A stretch of 64,000 nt of DNA, taken from NCBI RefSeq assembly GCF_036127095.1, contig NZ_CP108006.1, positions 7,803,501 to 7,867,500 of the forward strand. The letters run 5' to 3'. The stretch comes from Streptomyces sp. NBC_00335. Lineage in GTDB: Bacteria > Actinomycetota > Actinomycetes > Streptomycetales > Streptomycetaceae. Shown one piece after another: positions 46,699 to 55,161 of the stretch; position 1 is the first letter of the stretch; each line of letters starts with the position of its first letter. The notes beneath the pieces are model-generated. The model was not told the origin of the DNA, ran no database searches, and saw only the letters and a list, made by a program, of their open reading frames with translations. The position numbers and the translations under genes were made by a program.

Positions 46699-48090
46699 TC
46701 AGGCGGGATCGGACACCTTGGCGGCGTACCCGCTTCCCGCGGACACCCCTGCCGGCGCCGCTGCCCCCGCCTTGGGAACGGACAGGTCGCGGCCCCGGGT
46801 CTCGCGGGCGAACAGGACCGTGAGGGTGGTGACGAGGGCGGCCGCGGACAGGTAGACGGAGACCGGCACGGAGGAGCCGTAGTCCTTCAGGAGCTCGACG
46901 GCGATGATCGGGGCCAGCGCCCCCGCGATGATCGAGGCGAGCTGGGAGCCCATCGAGGCGCCCGAGTAGCGGACCTTGGTGTCGAACATCTCCGAGATGA
47001 AGGCGGCCTGCGGCCCGTACATGGCCCCGTGCAGCAGCAGTCCGGCGGTGACGGCGAGGGTGATGACGGTGAACGACTCGGAGTCCACCAGCACGAAGAA
47101 CGCGAACGCCCACAGAGCCATGCCGACCGAACCGATCAGCGTCACCGGCCGGCGCCCGATCCGGTCCGACAGGGCGCCCCAGGCCGGGATGGTCAGGAAG
47201 TGCACGGCCGAGCCGATGAGCAGCGCATTGAGCGCGGTGGTCTTCGGGAGCCCGAGATGGGTGGTGACGTAGACGAGGAGGAAGGAAGTGAGGACGTAGT
47301 ACGAGATGTTCTCGCCGAACCGGGTGCCGATGGCGACCAGCACCTGCCGCCAGTCCTTGCGGAACACCTGGACGACGGGTGCCTTCTCCTCCTCACCCCG
47401 GCCTGAGGCGGCTGCCTCGGCCTGCGCCGCGAGGAAGACGGGCGACTCGGACACGGATATGCGGATCCACAGCCCCACCATCACGAGGACCCCGGAGAGC
47501 AGGAAGGGGATCCGCCAGCCCCAGGCGAGGAACGCCGCGTCCGACTGCACGCCGGCGAGCAGCGCCAGCACCCCGGTGGCCAGCAGGTTCCCCCCGGGCG
47601 CCCCGGACTGCGGCCAGGAGGCCCAGAACCCGCGGTGCTCGGCCCCGCCGTGCTCGGACACGATCAGCACGGCCCCGCCCCACTCGCCGCCCAGCGCGAA
47701 CCCCTGCACCAGCCGCAGCGCGGTCAGCAGGATCGGCGCCCCGACCCCGATGCTCGCGTGGGTGGGCAGCAGCCCCATCGCGAAGGTCGCCCCGCCCATC
47801 ATCAGCAGACTCAGCACCAGCAGCTTCTTGCGCCCGACCTTGTCCCCGAAATGCCCGAAGACCACGCCGCCCAGCGGCCGGGCGAGAAACCCGATGGCGT
47901 AGGTGAGGAAGGCGATCAGGGTGCCCGTGAGCGGATCGGCGGTGGGGAAGAACAGCTTGTTGAAGACCAGGGCGGCGGCGGTCCCGTAGAGGAAGAAGTC
48001 GTACCACTCGATGGTGGTCCCGATGAGACTGGCGGCGACGATCCGCCGTATTCCGGATGGAGCCTTCGGATCGGCTGCGGTGGAGGCCAT
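46699..48090 (-). CDS. MFS transporter, metabolite:H+ symporter (MHS) family
   Basis: A 463-residue transporter with 12 predicted transmembrane helices. The MHS pattern is clear: IGTTIEWYDFFLYGTAAAL in helix 1, the loop-2/3 motif GHFGDKVGRKK, LRLVQGFALGGEWGGAVLIV (helix 4) and the equivalent loop SDRIGRRPV in the second half. Relatives (ProP, KgtP, ShiA) import organic acids, betaines or shikimate with protons. The ATG at 48090 follows GGAAGTGG. It lies 91 bp upstream of the GAF/PucR regulator on the same strand, which may control its use. The substrate cannot be read from the sequence. Confidence 0.9.
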   Translation of the reverse strand: MASTAADPKAPSGIRRIVAASLIGTTIEWYDFFLYGTAAALVFNKLFFPTADPLTGTLIAFLTYAIGFLARPLGGVVFGHFGDKVGRKKLLVLSLLMMGGATFAMGLLPTHASIGVGAPILLTALRLVQGFALGGEWGGAVLIVSEHGGAEHRGFWASWPQSGAPGGNLLATGVLALLAGVQSDAAFLAWGWRIPFLLSGVLVMVGLWIRISVSESPVFLAAQAEAAASGRGEEEKAPVVQVFRKDWRQVLVAIGTRFGENISYYVLTSFLLVYVTTHLGLPKTTALNALLIGSAVHFLTIPAWGALSDRIGRRPVTLIGSVGMALWAFAFFVLVDSESFTVITLAVTAGLLLHGAMYGPQAAFISEMFDTKVRYSGASMGSQLASIIAGALAPIIAVELLKDYGSSVPVSVYLSAAALVTTLTVLFARETRGRDLSVPKAGAAAPAGVSAGSGYAAKVSDPA

Positions 48091-48366
48091 GTGAACCACT
48101 TCCAGGATGTCTGCGGGGACGTCGGGTGTGGCCACAACGTAGAAGTCCGCAGGTCAGCGGTATATGTGGCGCGCCATCACAATCAACCCCACCTGAGTGT
48201 GCAGCGCCACCATACGGCCCGAACCGATCCCCTTGGCCCCCTCCGGAAGCGGGCGGGAAGTCCCTGTCGGAATTGCAGAGTTGCGCCTGATCTATCCGAG
48301 AGGGGGGTACCAGGCCCATGGGCTGCTGCTCCGGGGGTCGAGACGTTCTCGTCCTGGTTGATGTGG

Positions 48367-48798
48367 TCAAGATCGAAGGACAACGTCCAGGTGTTGCTGG
48401 ACCGGCGTGAAGAGTCCGTACGGGATGTACTGCGGGATCTCCGACAGGGTCACCCACGCAACCTCAGCGATTTCGTCATGGTCCGCCACGTGCGCGGCTC
48501 CGCCGGCCACCTTGCAGGCTGTGTAGGACACTTGCCGATTGGTGAGGGGATGGATCCGCTCGCCCAGCCGAACAATGGGGACCACGTCCAGGCCGGCTTC
48601 CTCCTTTGTCTCGCGGACGGCGGCTTCGTCGCACGACTCACCCGGTTCGACTTTGCCCGCTGGGAATTGCCACAAGAGTTGACCCTCTGCAACTCGTCGC
48701 CGTACGAGCAGTACTCGACCCTCATGAACCACAACGGCCCCGGCAACCCGATGCTGAGGTGGAGCATTGCCCTTCAGTGACGTCTCTCGATCACTCAC
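48367..48798 (-). CDS. NUDIX hydrolase
   Basis: A 143-residue NUDIX protein. The box starts GKVEPGE and ends [11 protein letters not shown], fitting Gx5Ex7REx2EExG exactly; the flanks [18 protein letters not shown] and [14 protein letters not shown] are typical of MutT/ADP-ribose-type enzymes. The GTG at 48798 overlaps the stop of the small Cys-rich gene (GTGA), which fixes this start over a longer frame to 48996. The coupled small protein may be its partner. Likely activity is hydrolysis of an oxidised or dinucleotide-type nucleoside diphosphate; the substrate is unknown. Confidence 0.88.
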   Translation of the reverse strand: MSDRETSLKGNAPPQHRVAGAVVVHEGRVLLVRRRVAEGQLLWQFPAGKVEPGESCDEAAVRETKEEAGLDVVPIVRLGERIHPLTNRQVSYTACKVAGGAAHVADHDEIAEVAWVTLSEIPQYIPYGLFTPVQQHLDVVLRS

Positions 48799-49019
48799 GG
48801 CAGCCGCCGTCGCCCGGGGCGGGAGGCTTTGAGCGTCGGCGGGATGCCAGGGCTTGGTGACCTTCGCGAGCTGACGTGGACCACACTGCCCGGGCACAGC
48901 ACCAGTGCCCGGGGTTCGAGCTTGTGGTCCTTGACCGAGCCGTATCCGATCCGTTTGGTGGGCAGCAAGGCGTGCGGAACGGAGCAGGAGGGGCAAGGAG
49001 CCTTGGGGAGGGTCGCCAT
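48795..49019 (-). CDS. small zinc-ribbon-like protein coupled to the NUDIX gene
   Basis: A 74-residue protein. C9-x2-C12 ([15 protein letters not shown]) and C42 (ALVLCPGS) with nearby His form a half zinc-ribbon-like pattern; between them lies [17 protein letters not shown], which looks conserved. The tail is Arg/Pro-rich. It overlaps the NUDIX gene by four bases and is co-transcribed with it. Its start at 49019 has a weak ribosome site; upstream in-frame sequence continues to about 49110 (MGGRKLLTHV), so a longer form cannot be excluded. Confidence 0.6.
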   Translation of the reverse strand: MATLPKAPCPSCSVPHALLPTKRIGYGSVKDHKLEPRALVLCPGSVVHVSSRRSPSPGIPPTLKASRPGRRRLP

Positions 49020-49400
49020 GTCACCAGGATGGCCCCATTGGTCCCGGCGCGGCAGGGAGCGCACGAGCGCGTACCGTGGCACGTGGGTGAGCAGCTTCCT
49101 GCCGCCCATCTTGATTATTGAGGCCGCGCCCAGATGATCCCAGGCTGATGGCGCCGGTGCCCGGCCTGCCGGGACCCACGCTGGCTGTGGTGACAGTTCG
49201 GCAGGTCCGCCGGGTGTCGCGATATGAGGCCCTAGCCGGCATTCGAGTGCGATGTTGAAGCCGGCGCGGATGTGCCGATACCTACCTGAAACACAGCCGT
49301 GCGGTGCTCGAAGCGGGGCCCTGATCGGCTGGAAGTGTGACGGCGCGAATCTGTGGCGGTACCCGATCCCCGGTGTACGTGATGCCGGGAGGCCGTTGTC
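49020..49400. other. non-coding gap, no gene recognised
   Basis: This 381-bp gap between the Cys-rich gene and the divergent EEP gene has G+C lower than its neighbours and only short, low-quality frames in both directions. I see no convincing gene, IS end or RNA. The part next to 49401 carries the EEP gene's ribosome site (GGGAGG at 49387-49392). Confidence 0.5.
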
Positions 49401-50411
49401 GTGCTGAGCACTTCGAACCGTACCGGGCCCACTGTCGAGGTGGGGTCCGGCGCCGGGCCACGGGGCGCCGAAGGGGCTCGTGGGCGCCGTAGCGCCAGGG
49501 GCCGACGAGGGTGGCTGGTCGCCGCCGCCGCGCTGTGCGGGGCCCTGGTCATGGCGCTGCACGCCCACGTCCCGAACGGGTTCGGGAACCTGGGTAGTTT
49601 GTTCCAGACGTTCCTGCCCTGGGCCGGGCTGAGCGTCCCCGCGCTGCTGGCGCTGGCGGCGGTGAGACGTTCACGGCTCGCGGCGGTCGCCGTACTGGCG
49701 CCCGCGGTCGTCTGGGTCTCCCTCTTCGGCGGGATGCTCACCGACAAGCGCGCCGCGGGCGGGGACCTCACCGTGGTCAGCCACAACGTCGACGAGGAGA
49801 ATCCCGACCCCCTGCGCACCGCGCAGGCCCTCGCCGGGTCGGGCGCGGACGTGCTCGCGCTGGAGGAGCTGTCCACGAAGGCGACGCCCGTGTACGAGCG
49901 TGAGCTGGCCGCCCGCTACCCGTACCACTCGGTGCACCTGGGCGTCGGGTTGTGGAGCAAGTACCCGCTGCACGGCGTGGAGCCGGTGCCGATCATGCCC
50001 TGGACACGCGCCGTACGGGCCACGGTCGACACCCCGAGCGGGCCCGTCGCCGTGTTCGCCGCCCACCTCGCCTCGGTACGGGTGACCCCGAGCGCCGGTT
50101 TCACCACCGCGCGCCGCAACGAGTCGGCCGGGAAGCTGGCCGAGGCCGTACGGGCCGAGGTGCTGCCCCGGGTCGTCGTGATGGGCGACTTCAACGGGAC
50201 GGCCGAGGACTCGGCACTGGGGCCGGTGACCGCACCGCTCCGCTCGGCGCAGCGGGAGGCCGGGGCCGGCTTCGGATTCACCTGGCCCGCCTCGTTCCCG
50301 ATGGTCCGCATCGACCAGATCCTGGTGAAGGGGGTGAGCCCGGTCTCCTCGTGGACCCTGCCGGCCACCGGCAGCGACCACCTGCCCGTCGCTGCCTCCG
50401 TCCGGCTGTGA
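49401..50411 (+). CDS. membrane-anchored endonuclease/exonuclease/phosphatase-family protein
   Basis: A 336-residue protein. Three N-terminal transmembrane helices (residues ~38-55, 68-86, 90-112: AAAALCGALVMALHAHV, FLPWAGLSVPALLALA, LAAVAVLAPAVVWVSLFG) carry an external EEP domain: VVSHNVDEEN, VLALEELS with the metal Glu, FAAHLASVRV, MGDFNGTAED and a final GSDHLPV. This fits exported phosphodiesterases of the EEP superfamily, which can cleave nucleic acids, phospholipids or inositol phosphates. The GTG at 49401 has GGGAGG nine bases ahead. Its role and the protein's substrate are not evident from the context. Confidence 0.88.
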   Translation: MLSTSNRTGPTVEVGSGAGPRGAEGARGRRSARGRRGWLVAAAALCGALVMALHAHVPNGFGNLGSLFQTFLPWAGLSVPALLALAAVRRSRLAAVAVLAPAVVWVSLFGGMLTDKRAAGGDLTVVSHNVDEENPDPLRTAQALAGSGADVLALEELSTKATPVYERELAARYPYHSVHLGVGLWSKYPLHGVEPVPIMPWTRAVRATVDTPSGPVAVFAAHLASVRVTPSAGFTTARRNESAGKLAEAVRAEVLPRVVVMGDFNGTAEDSALGPVTAPLRSAQREAGAGFGFTWPASFPMVRIDQILVKGVSPVSSWTLPATGSDHLPVAASVRL

Positions 50412-50455
50412 CCGGGGCCGCACGGTCCACGCACTGACTACGATGGCCGGAATGT

Positions 50456-51247
50456 ATGTCCATGTATGAGCGAGTAGGTGGCGTGTTGGAAACCCGGGTC
50501 CCCGACCCCGTACCCGTCCCAGTCAACGTACTCGTCGTCGAGGACGACGCCACCATCCGCCGCGCTGTCCAGCTGTCCCTGGAGCGCTACGGCTACCAGG
50601 TCGCGGTGGCCGCGGACGGACTCGGCGGCCTGGAGGCGTTCCGGGCCGGCGGGCACGATCTGCTGATCCTGGATGTGATGCTGCCGGAACTGGACGGCAT
50701 CGGGCTGTGCCGCCGGATCCGCGAGGAGAGCCTGGTCCCGGTCCTGATGATGTCCGCGCGCGGTGACGCCCTGGACGTGGTCGCAGGGCTGGAGGCGGGC
50801 GCCGACGACTACGTCGTCAAACCCGTCGACACCTCCGTCCTCGTCGCCCGCATCCGTACGCTGCTGCGCCGCGCGACCTTCCGGCCGGCCGAGCCCGAGG
50901 CGGGTTCGGCGGAGTCGGAGGCCCCCTCCGCTGACGCCCAATCTCCCGCGAAGGCCGCCCGGGTACTGGCCTTCGGCGACCTGACCGTTGACACGCTCGG
51001 CCTGGAGGTGCGCCGGGGCGGGCGGGCCGTCCCGCTGACCCCCACCGAGCTGCGCCTGCTGTTGGAGTTCGCCGCGGCTCCCGGCGCCGTGCTGGACCGC
51101 CGCAGGCTGCTGCGCGACGTCTGGGACTACGGCTGGGAGGGCGACACCCGGGTCGTGGACCTGTGCGTGCTGCGGCTGCGCAAGAAGATCGGCGCCGACC
51201 GGATCGAGACCGTCCGCGGCTTCGGCTACAAGCTCGTCCGCACCTGA
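50456..51247 (+). CDS. OmpR-type response regulator
   Basis: A 263-residue two-domain regulator. The receiver has the acidic pair ED-D (29-31), the phospho-acceptor Asp73 (LLILDVMLPELDG), Ser in MMSARGD and Lys in VVKPVDTS. A linker of about 35 residues precedes the winged-helix output domain (LTPTELRLLLEFAAAPG, VVDLCVLRLRKKIG, VRGFGYKLVRT). It resembles CseB/AfsQ1-type regulators of actinomycetes. The start is unsure: ATG 50456 or GTG 50483. It is followed 15 bp later by its histidine kinase, and the next gene is an envelope enzyme. Confidence 0.9.
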   Translation: MSMYERVGGVLETRVPDPVPVPVNVLVVEDDATIRRAVQLSLERYGYQVAVAADGLGGLEAFRAGGHDLLILDVMLPELDGIGLCRRIREESLVPVLMMSARGDALDVVAGLEAGADDYVVKPVDTSVLVARIRTLLRRATFRPAEPEAGSAESEAPSADAQSPAKAARVLAFGDLTVDTLGLEVRRGGRAVPLTPTELRLLLEFAAAPGAVLDRRRLLRDVWDYGWEGDTRVVDLCVLRLRKKIGADRIETVRGFGYKLVRT

Positions 51248-51262
51248 GGGGCCGGTCGGCAC

Positions 51263-52513
51263 ATGGCATTCCTCAACCCGCGCGCCCTGCGCTGGAAGAT
51301 CGCCGCGCTGACCGCGGCCGCCTGCTGCGCGGTGGCCGCGGTGATCGGCGTACTCGTCCACCAGGCGATGGCCGAACGCGGCGAGCGCACCGGCCACGAC
51401 CGCATCGCAGCCCGGATGGCCGCCGCGGAACGCGAGTACACCCGCACGGGCACGGCGCCGCTCGACGTCGAGGTCCTGACACCGGGGCAACTCGCCGAGC
51501 CGCTCGCGAGGGCGCTGGCCGGCAAGGACAAGAACGGCCTGTACGCGACCTGGTACGACCGCAAACCCCCCAACTGGTACTGGCTGTGGGCGGCCATGCC
51601 CGTCGAGGGTGATCGGGTGCTGGTCGCCCGGACGGACATGAGTGCCGAGGTGCGCGGCCTCCAGCTCCTGGACCGCAGCATCATCAAGGCCGTGCTGGCC
51701 GCCCTCCTGGTCGTCGTGCCGCTCGCCGCCCTGGCCACCGAGCCGATGAACCGCAGGCTGCGCCGTGGCTCTCGTACCGCCAGGGCCATCGCCGCCGGCG
51801 ACCTCGACGCCCGGATCGGCCCCGGCGGCCGGGCCCGGGACGAGATCACCGAGATGTCGGCCGCCATGGACGAGATGGCCGCGGCCCTGCAGCTGAAACT
51901 GGAGGGCGAGCGGCGTTTCACGGCGGACGTCGCGCACGAACTGCGCACCCCGCTGATGGGCCTCTCCACCGCCGCCGGGCTGCTTCCGGAGGACGACGAG
52001 GTGGCCGGACTCGTACGCGACCGGGCCCGGGCCCTGAACGGGCTGGTCGAGGACCTCCTGGAGATCTCCCGGCTCGACGCCGGGGGCGAACAGGCCCGGA
52101 CCGATGCGGTGCCGCTGGGCGAGCTGGTCGCCGATGTCGTCCGCCGGACGCAGACGCCGACCGTCGTCACGGTCGGGGCCGCCCACGTCGTCGAGACCGA
52201 CCCGCGCAGGGTGGAACGGATCGTGGTCAACCTCGTGACCAACGCGCACCGCCACGGAGCGGCCCCCGTCGAGGTCACCGTGACCGGCGCACGGATGGTC
52301 GTAAGGGACCACGGCCCGGGGTTCCCCGCCGCGCTGCTCGACGAGGGCCCGCAGCGTTTCCGTACGGGATCGGCCGAGCGGGGTCGCGGGCACGGTCTCG
52401 GGCTCACCATCGCGCTCGGGCAGGCCGGCGTCCTCGGGGCCCGGCTGACGTTCGCGAACGCCCCGGACGGGGGCGCGGTCGCCACCCTCGACCTGCCTCT
52501 CGGACCGGACTGA
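51263..52513 (+). CDS. OmpR-type sensor histidine kinase
   Basis: A 416-residue membrane kinase. Two transmembrane helices (residues ~13-33 and 139-158) flank a small extracytoplasmic sensor domain of about 105 residues (YATWYDRKPPNWYWLWAAMP is its aromatic core). HAMP follows (RAIAAGDLDARIGPGG), then the H box FTADVAHELRTPL with His225, the N box VVNLVTNAHRHG, and a G box GRGHGLGLTIALG. It phosphorylates the response regulator encoded 15 bp upstream. The signal is unknown but the carboxypeptidase gene behind the pair suggests cell-wall stress. Confidence 0.92.
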   Translation: MAFLNPRALRWKIAALTAAACCAVAAVIGVLVHQAMAERGERTGHDRIAARMAAAEREYTRTGTAPLDVEVLTPGQLAEPLARALAGKDKNGLYATWYDRKPPNWYWLWAAMPVEGDRVLVARTDMSAEVRGLQLLDRSIIKAVLAALLVVVPLAALATEPMNRRLRRGSRTARAIAAGDLDARIGPGGRARDEITEMSAAMDEMAAALQLKLEGERRFTADVAHELRTPLMGLSTAAGLLPEDDEVAGLVRDRARALNGLVEDLLEISRLDAGGEQARTDAVPLGELVADVVRRTQTPTVVTVGAAHVVETDPRRVERIVVNLVTNAHRHGAAPVEVTVTGARMVVRDHGPGFPAALLDEGPQRFRTGSAERGRGHGLGLTIALGQAGVLGARLTFANAPDGGAVATLDLPLGPD

Positions 52514-52635
52514 AACAGAACCGCAACAGGACCTCATGGCGGCGGAAGCAGGGGCGCACCGGTCCGGAAGCACGTCTCCTCGAAGGTGAATTCGGGTGCG
52601 GGAACCGCACTCGTTTCCTTCTGGAGGTGCCCCTC

Positions 52636-53601
52636 ATGTCCGCCACCCGCCGCCGCTCCGGCTTGCGCAGGTCGCTCGTCCTCTCGCTGTCCGCCGCCGT
52701 CCTGGTGACCGGTGCGGGCACCTGGTACGCCTTCGGCGGCAACGAGTACCCCAGCCCGAAGGCTGCCCTCGTGACCTCCCTGGCCAGGTCGATGGACCTG
52801 CCGTGGCCGACGGAAGGCCAGGCGAGCGCGGAGGTCGAGGGGATCGGCAGCCTCGGCACCAAGGGCGAGCAGACGCCGGTACCGATCGCCAGCGTCACCA
52901 AGGTCATGACCGCTTACGTGATCCTCGCCGGCCACCCGATGCCCGGCGACGCACCCGGCGCGAAAGTGATCGCCGACCAGCAAGCCGCCGACGAATCGTT
53001 CTCCGCGACCGAGTCGACCGCTCCCGTCGTGGCCGGGCACGAATACACCCAACGCCAGCTCCTGGAACTCCTGATGCTGCCCTCCGGCAACAACGTCGCC
53101 AGGCTCCTGGCCCGCTGGGACGCGGGCGGCCAGGAAGAGTTCGCCAGGAAGATGAACAAGGCCGCCGCGGAACTCGGTATGGACCGCACCACCTACACCG
53201 GGGCCTCCGGTATCGAGTCCAGCACGAAGAGCACAGCGGCCGATCAGCTGAAGCTGGCCCGCGCCGTCATGAAGAACGAGGCCTTCCGTCAGATCGTGGC
53301 CACGCCCGCCGTCACGGCCCCCGGCGTCGGCGTGCAGATACACAACAGCAACAAGCTTCTCGGGCAGGACGGGGTCATCGGGTTGAAGACCGGCTCCTCC
53401 ACCCCGGCCGGCGGCAACCTCATGTGGGCCGCCACCCAGGAGGTGGCGGGCGTCCCCCGCCTCATCCTCGGAGTCGTCCTCCACCAGCGGGCCGACACCA
53501 ACCCCACCGCCGGCATGGCCGCCGCCTTCGACTCCAGCCGCACCCTGATCACCGCCATCCGCGCCGCCCTCCCGCAGGCCCTCGCGGCACAGACGCCGTA
53601 G
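52636..53601 (+). CDS. D-alanyl-D-alanine carboxypeptidase (peptidase S11)
   Basis: A 321-residue secreted or anchored penicillin-binding protein. The N terminus holds a transmembrane signal (residues 12-30, SLVLSLSAAVLVTGAGTW). The active-site motifs are SVTK (86-89), SGN (150-152) and KTG (251-253), complete for S11 enzymes. It removes the terminal D-Ala of peptidoglycan stems. The ATG at 52636 has GGAGG nine bases ahead; an in-frame GTG at 52627 is embedded in that site and unlikely. It follows the two-component pair and probably belongs to its regulon. A 12-copy GACCT repeat starts at the last base of its stop codon. Confidence 0.93.
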   Translation: MSATRRRSGLRRSLVLSLSAAVLVTGAGTWYAFGGNEYPSPKAALVTSLARSMDLPWPTEGQASAEVEGIGSLGTKGEQTPVPIASVTKVMTAYVILAGHPMPGDAPGAKVIADQQAADESFSATESTAPVVAGHEYTQRQLLELLMLPSGNNVARLLARWDAGGQEEFARKMNKAAAELGMDRTTYTGASGIESSTKSTAADQLKLARAVMKNEAFRQIVATPAVTAPGVGVQIHNSNKLLGQDGVIGLKTGSSTPAGGNLMWAATQEVAGVPRLILGVVLHQRADTNPTAGMAAAFDSSRTLITAIRAALPQALAAQTP

Positions 53602-53660
53602 ACCTGACCTGACCTGACCTGACCTGACCTGACCTGACCTGACCTGACCTGACCTGACCT
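53601..53660. repeat. 12 x GACCT pentanucleotide microsatellite
   Basis: Twelve exact copies of GACCT begin at the G of the carboxypeptidase TAG stop and run 60 bp into the convergent gap. The unit length is not a multiple of three, and the run is perfect, indicating recent expansion and likely length variation between isolates. It lies outside coding sequence. Confidence 0.97.
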
Positions 53661-53939
53661 GGCGCAGCCGCAGCCGCCCGCGCTGGACCGGCCGCGCTGC
53701 GGGCGTCGAACAGCGGTATATGCCCGTTTTGGCTCGTCGACTGGATTGCCGACCGTACGGAGATCCGACCCTGTGGCGGGCGGCAAGACGATCACGGTGT
53801 TCATTCCGCTCCCTGTTGCCGCCTGAACCCAGTGCTTCCTCGCTGGCGGATGACTCGAACGGACATCCGTCGACCGGGTGCCATGGCGCCCGGTACGGAG
53901 CCGGTGCGCGAGGTGGTGGCCGACTTGAGGCGGCGTGAG
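53661..53939. other. non-coding gap between convergent genes
   Basis: Together with the GACCT repeat this makes a gap of more than 360 bp between the carboxypeptidase and receiver-phosphatase genes. The short frames in it (for example a 72-codon frame from 53720) have no homology I recognise and poor codon bias. No RNA gene or IS end is seen. Confidence 0.5.
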
Positions 53940-53961
53940 CCGCCCCGCCGAGGCGGGGCGG
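53940..53961 (-). terminator. terminator hairpin after the receiver-phosphatase gene
   Basis: Nine G/C-only base pairs (53940-53948 with 53953-53961) enclose a CGAG loop, three bases after the minus-strand gene's stop codon (53965-53967). Further outer pairs (GAG/CTC) extend it. A typical Streptomyces terminator without a U tract. Confidence 0.75.
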
Positions 53962-53964
53962 GCC

Positions 53965-55161
53965 TCAGCCTCGGGACCCCCAGCCGAGGCGGAGTACAGC
54001 GAGGTCGTCGGTGTGTCTTCCGGCGTTGAGCGCTCTGGTCTGGCGGATGAGGCTGTCCAGGTGCGCCGCGGGGTCCGCGGACGGTGTGGTGTTGATCAGG
54101 GGCAGGAGCCCCTCGATGCCGAGCCGGCCGTCGGCGTCGCCGTTGTGCCCTTCGGTGAGGCCGTCGGTGTAGAGGGTGAGCGCTCCGCTCTCCGGGAGTG
54201 GAATGAGCGTGGCGGGCCAATCGCGGTGGCCGGGCATGATGCCGAGCGCGATTCCGTGCGCGGCGGTCACCTCCCGGGTCCCCTCCGCGGTGGTGAGGAG
54301 CGGTTCGTGGTGCCCGGCCAGGTGGAGGGTGGCGGTGGCGGCCTTCTGGTCGAGAGTGAGGAGCGTGCAGGTGGCGAACAGCGGCTGGTCGCCGCGCTCC
54401 GCCACCAGCAGGCGCTCCATCAGGTGCAGCAGATCGGTGCCGCGGTGGCCGGCCAGGACGAGCGAGCGCCAGGCGATGCGCAGGCAGACGCCGAGGGCCG
54501 CGGCATCGGGACCGTGGCCGCTGACGTCGCCGACCACGGCGTGCAGCAGCCCTCCGTCGCCCTCGACGACGTCAAGGAAGTCGCCGCCGAGCAGAGCCTG
54601 TTCGACGCCGGGCAGGTAGCGGGTGGTCACCACGACGGCCGAGGTCTCGAGGAGGGGCCGGGGCAGCAGGCCCCGTTCCAGACGGGCGTTCTCCTCGGCG
54701 CGCAGTCGGGCCGACTGGGCTTCGGCTGACGCGCGTTCGGTGTGGCTGCGGTAGACGGCGTAGCGGACGGTGCGGCGCAGCAGGTCGGCTTCGACCTTGC
54801 CCTTGACGAGGTAGTCCTGGGCACCGGCGGCCATCGCCTCGGAGCCCGCCTGTTTCTCGGACAGGCCGGTCAGCACGATCACCGCGGTGTGCGGGGCCAT
54901 GGCGCGGACGGTGGTGACGGCGTCGGTGCCGGACACGTCGGGCAGGTGCAGGTCGAGGAGGATGCAGTCGACGGTGCGGGCCGCGAGAGCCGAGTGGGCG
55001 TCGGCCAGCGAGGTGCTCGTGGTGAGCTCGAAGCGCAGCTCGGTGTCGTGGAGGAGCTCCTCGACGAGCAGGGCGTCGGCCTCGTCGTCCTCTATGAGGA
55101 GGATGCGGTAGACCGGTTCGGTCACGGCCAGGCCGCCGGTGTGGGGGAGGGGCGCGGTCAC
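53965..55161 (-). CDS. receiver-PP2C (SpoIIE/RsbU-type) phosphatase
   Basis: A 398-residue protein. Residues ~18-140 are a receiver domain (LLIEDDEADALLVEELL, phospho-acceptor Asp in CILLDLHLPDVSG, VLTGL, YLVKGK). A short coiled helix (SARLRAEENARLERGLLP) leads to a SpoIIE/RsbU-type PP2C domain with GGDFLDVV, VGDVSGHGPDAA, TLYTDGLTEG and TDDLAVLRL metal motifs. It would dephosphorylate an anti-sigma-antagonist when phosphorylated, as in partner-switching. The GTG overlaps the kinase stop (GTGA); the kinase is the likely phosphodonor. No anti-sigma or STAS gene is within the window. Confidence 0.92.
   Translation of the reverse strand: MTAPLPHTGGLAVTEPVYRILLIEDDEADALLVEELLHDTELRFELTTSTSLADAHSALAARTVDCILLDLHLPDVSGTDAVTTVRAMAPHTAVIVLTGLSEKQAGSEAMAAGAQDYLVKGKVEADLLRRTVRYAVYRSHTERASAEAQSARLRAEENARLERGLLPRPLLETSAVVVTTRYLPGVEQALLGGDFLDVVEGDGGLLHAVVGDVSGHGPDAAALGVCLRIAWRSLVLAGHRGTDLLHLMERLLVAERGDQPLFATCTLLTLDQKAATATLHLAGHHEPLLTTAEGTREVTAAHGIALGIMPGHRDWPATLIPLPESGALTLYTDGLTEGHNGDADGRLGIEGLLPLINTTPSADPAAHLDSLIRQTRALNAGRHTDDLAVLRLGWGSRG

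Noticed and set aside
47635..48780. Plus-strand frame overlapping the MHS transporter and NUDIX genes
   Set aside because: Antisense to two well-defined genes; the part beyond them has no domain.
49020..49400. Possible transposase relic or longer start for the Cys-rich gene
   Set aside because: Frames through this gap are short on motif content and show no catalytic residues or terminal inverted repeats; recorded only as a non-coding gap.
50456..52513. Naming the two-component pair CseB/CseC
   Set aside because: Similar architecture, but no sigE/cseA genes precede it and the sensor domain is different, so no symbol is given.
53601..53660. CRISPR-like or telomeric repeat
   Set aside because: A simple 5-bp tandem array without spacers and inside an ordinary convergent gap.
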